From assembly GCF_011752065.1 (NCBI RefSeq), contig NZ_JAAIJY010000014.1:1-64000 (forward strand): a stretch of 64,000 nt of DNA, read 5' to 3'. A program made the position numbers and the translations under genes. The notes under the pieces were generated by a model. That model had not been told where the DNA came from. It was given only the letters and a program-made list of their open reading frames with translations, and did not search any database. Source of the stretch: Actinomyces sp. ZJ308 (GTDB lineage Bacteria; Actinomycetota; Actinomycetes; Actinomycetales; Actinomycetaceae). Of the stretch, positions 63,384 to 64,000 are shown in pieces; within the stretch, counting starts at the first letter, position 1; the number at the start of each line of letters is the position of its first letter.

Positions 63384-64000
63384 ATGAACCCGTATCCGGC
63401 GCGCAGCGCGCCGCCCGCCCCGGTTCGCCTCCGCCTGTACGCGTGGGCGGCAGGTCTGTTCCTGGGAGCCCTCGAGGGGGTGCTGGCCGTCGCCGTGACA
63501 GGTACCCGCGACGCCGCTCTGCCACTGGTGTGCGTCGTCGGCATCGCCATGGTGCTGGGAACCGTTGCCGCCAGGCCCCTCGCCCGGCACGCCGGCCGCA
63601 GGCCGACCGGACTGGCCACGGCCCTGCTGGCCGCGATTGGGGCAGGCCTCGCGGCCGGACTCGACGGCGTCGTCGGCCTCATCGGCGCTGGACTTACCGG
63701 CTTGTCCGCGGGCGGGGTGCTCGTCGTCGCGCCACTGGTCTGCCACGAGCTGTCCCTGCGCGGGCACAAACGCCTCATGCCGCAAGCCATGGCGCTCGGA
63801 CCGGCCGGGGCCGGCGCCGTGGCCCTGGCCGCCTGGTGGAGCCCGGTGCGAGTGCCCACCGCATGGGCGGTGGTCGCTCTCGCCGGGCTCATCTACCTGG
63901 TCTGCGCCCTGCGCCTGCCCGAGAGCCCGGTCTGGCTCGTACGCCAGGATCGCGACGTCGAGGCCTTCGAGGCGCTGCGCCGTCTGCACGGGACCCTGGA
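63384..64000 (+). CDS. MFS transporter, sugar-porter-like, 3' truncated by the window end
   Basis: An uninterrupted frame from ATG 63384 to the window end gives at least 205 residues. It begins MNPYPARSAPPAPVRLRLYAW, has about six hydrophobic segments (for example LFLGALEGVLAVAVTG, LPLVCVVGIAMVLGTVAARPL, VVGLIGAGLTGLSAGGVLVVAP) and then LRLPESPVWLVRQDRDVEAFEALRRLHG, the PESPxWL motif that follows helix 6 in sugar porters. The N-terminal half lacks the GYDTGVISG and GRR(H) motifs of the three full porters here, so it is a more distant member. ATG lacks an obvious Shine-Dalgarno. Confidence 0.75.
   Translation, partial: MNPYPARSAPPAPVRLRLYAWAAGLFLGALEGVLAVAVTGTRDAALPLVCVVGIAMVLGTVAARPLARHAGRRPTGLATALLAAIGAGLAAGLDGVVGLIGAGLTGLSAGGVLVVAPLVCHELSLRGHKRLMPQAMALGPAGAGAVALAAWWSPVRVPTAWAVVALAGLIYLVCALRLPESPVWLVRQDRDVEAFEALRRLHGTL

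Overview
The window is high-GC DNA (near 68-70% by eye) with actinobacterial hallmarks: a WhiB-type Fe-S regulator, a GuaB3-type IMPDH paralogue beside guaB, HrcA/CIRCE-type control of groES, a GntR-type IolR-like regulator and a Cgl0159-family aldolase-like gene in the inositol cluster. The gene content fits an Actinomyces-like member of the Actinomycetales, probably from an animal or oral host. The genus is an inference; no rRNA or tRNA gene was seen to fix it.

Layout. 0.1-12 kb is housekeeping and envelope: tag (-), tsaD (+), a TetR regulator divergent from a large fused IrtAB/YbtPQ-like ABC transporter with a candidate iron box, a divergent pair of small PH-like membrane proteins, a YbdK/GCS2 carboxylate-amine ligase, a THUMP-like methyltransferase and a SanA/YdcF-like membrane protein. 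12-18.5 kb holds groES under a CIRCE operator, whiB, guaB, a DEDDh exonuclease, guaB3, ptsH (HPr) and a GlcU/RhaT-type transporter. 18.7-26.4 kb has an SGLT-type symporter with a small membrane partner, RNase HI, a GtrA-like protein, and an operon ABC ATPase - ABC-2 permease - DesK-type kinase - NarL-type regulator. 26.6-32.7 kb has pta-ackA, a PepSY-associated membrane protein with a small membrane neighbour, and a TauE/SafE permease.

From 32.8 kb to the end the window is almost entirely cyclitol/sugar catabolism. Module A (32.8-39.9 kb) has a TIM-barrel epimerase, a Gfo/Idh/MocA dehydrogenase, an NADH oxidase, a LacI regulator and an MFS sugar porter. Two copies of one perfect palindrome (TTCACGCGCGTGAA core) lie in front of the dehydrogenase operon and of the porter. 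Module B (40.4-63.1 kb) is a complete myo-inositol route: IolT-like porters, IolG-type dehydrogenases, IolE, IolD, IolB, IolC, a Cgl0159-family aldolase-like protein in the IolJ place, and IolA/MmsA. Extra genes are IolH/IolI-like TIM barrels, a transaldolase-like protein, an aldose epimerase and a second LacI regulator. A GntR/UTRA regulator sits in the middle, and seven boxes related to TTGTCCTGACAA stand before the transcription units, with an eighth, partial one before the distant TauE/SafE gene. Products would be dihydroxyacetone phosphate and acetyl-CoA, which pta-ackA can turn into acetate and ATP, while the NADH oxidase could reoxidise dehydrogenase-derived NADH.

The least ordinary features are non-coding or structural: five separate 11-bp tandem repeat arrays in intergenic DNA, two of them near-identical and directly in front of iolE and an iolG paralogue; a dispersed long-palindrome repeat present at 18.5 and 57.9 kb; a 124-bp element bounded by 23-bp inverted repeats; -10 hexamers at exact leaderless spacing in front of guaB and guaB3; and an enlarged extracellular loop shared by all three complete porters.
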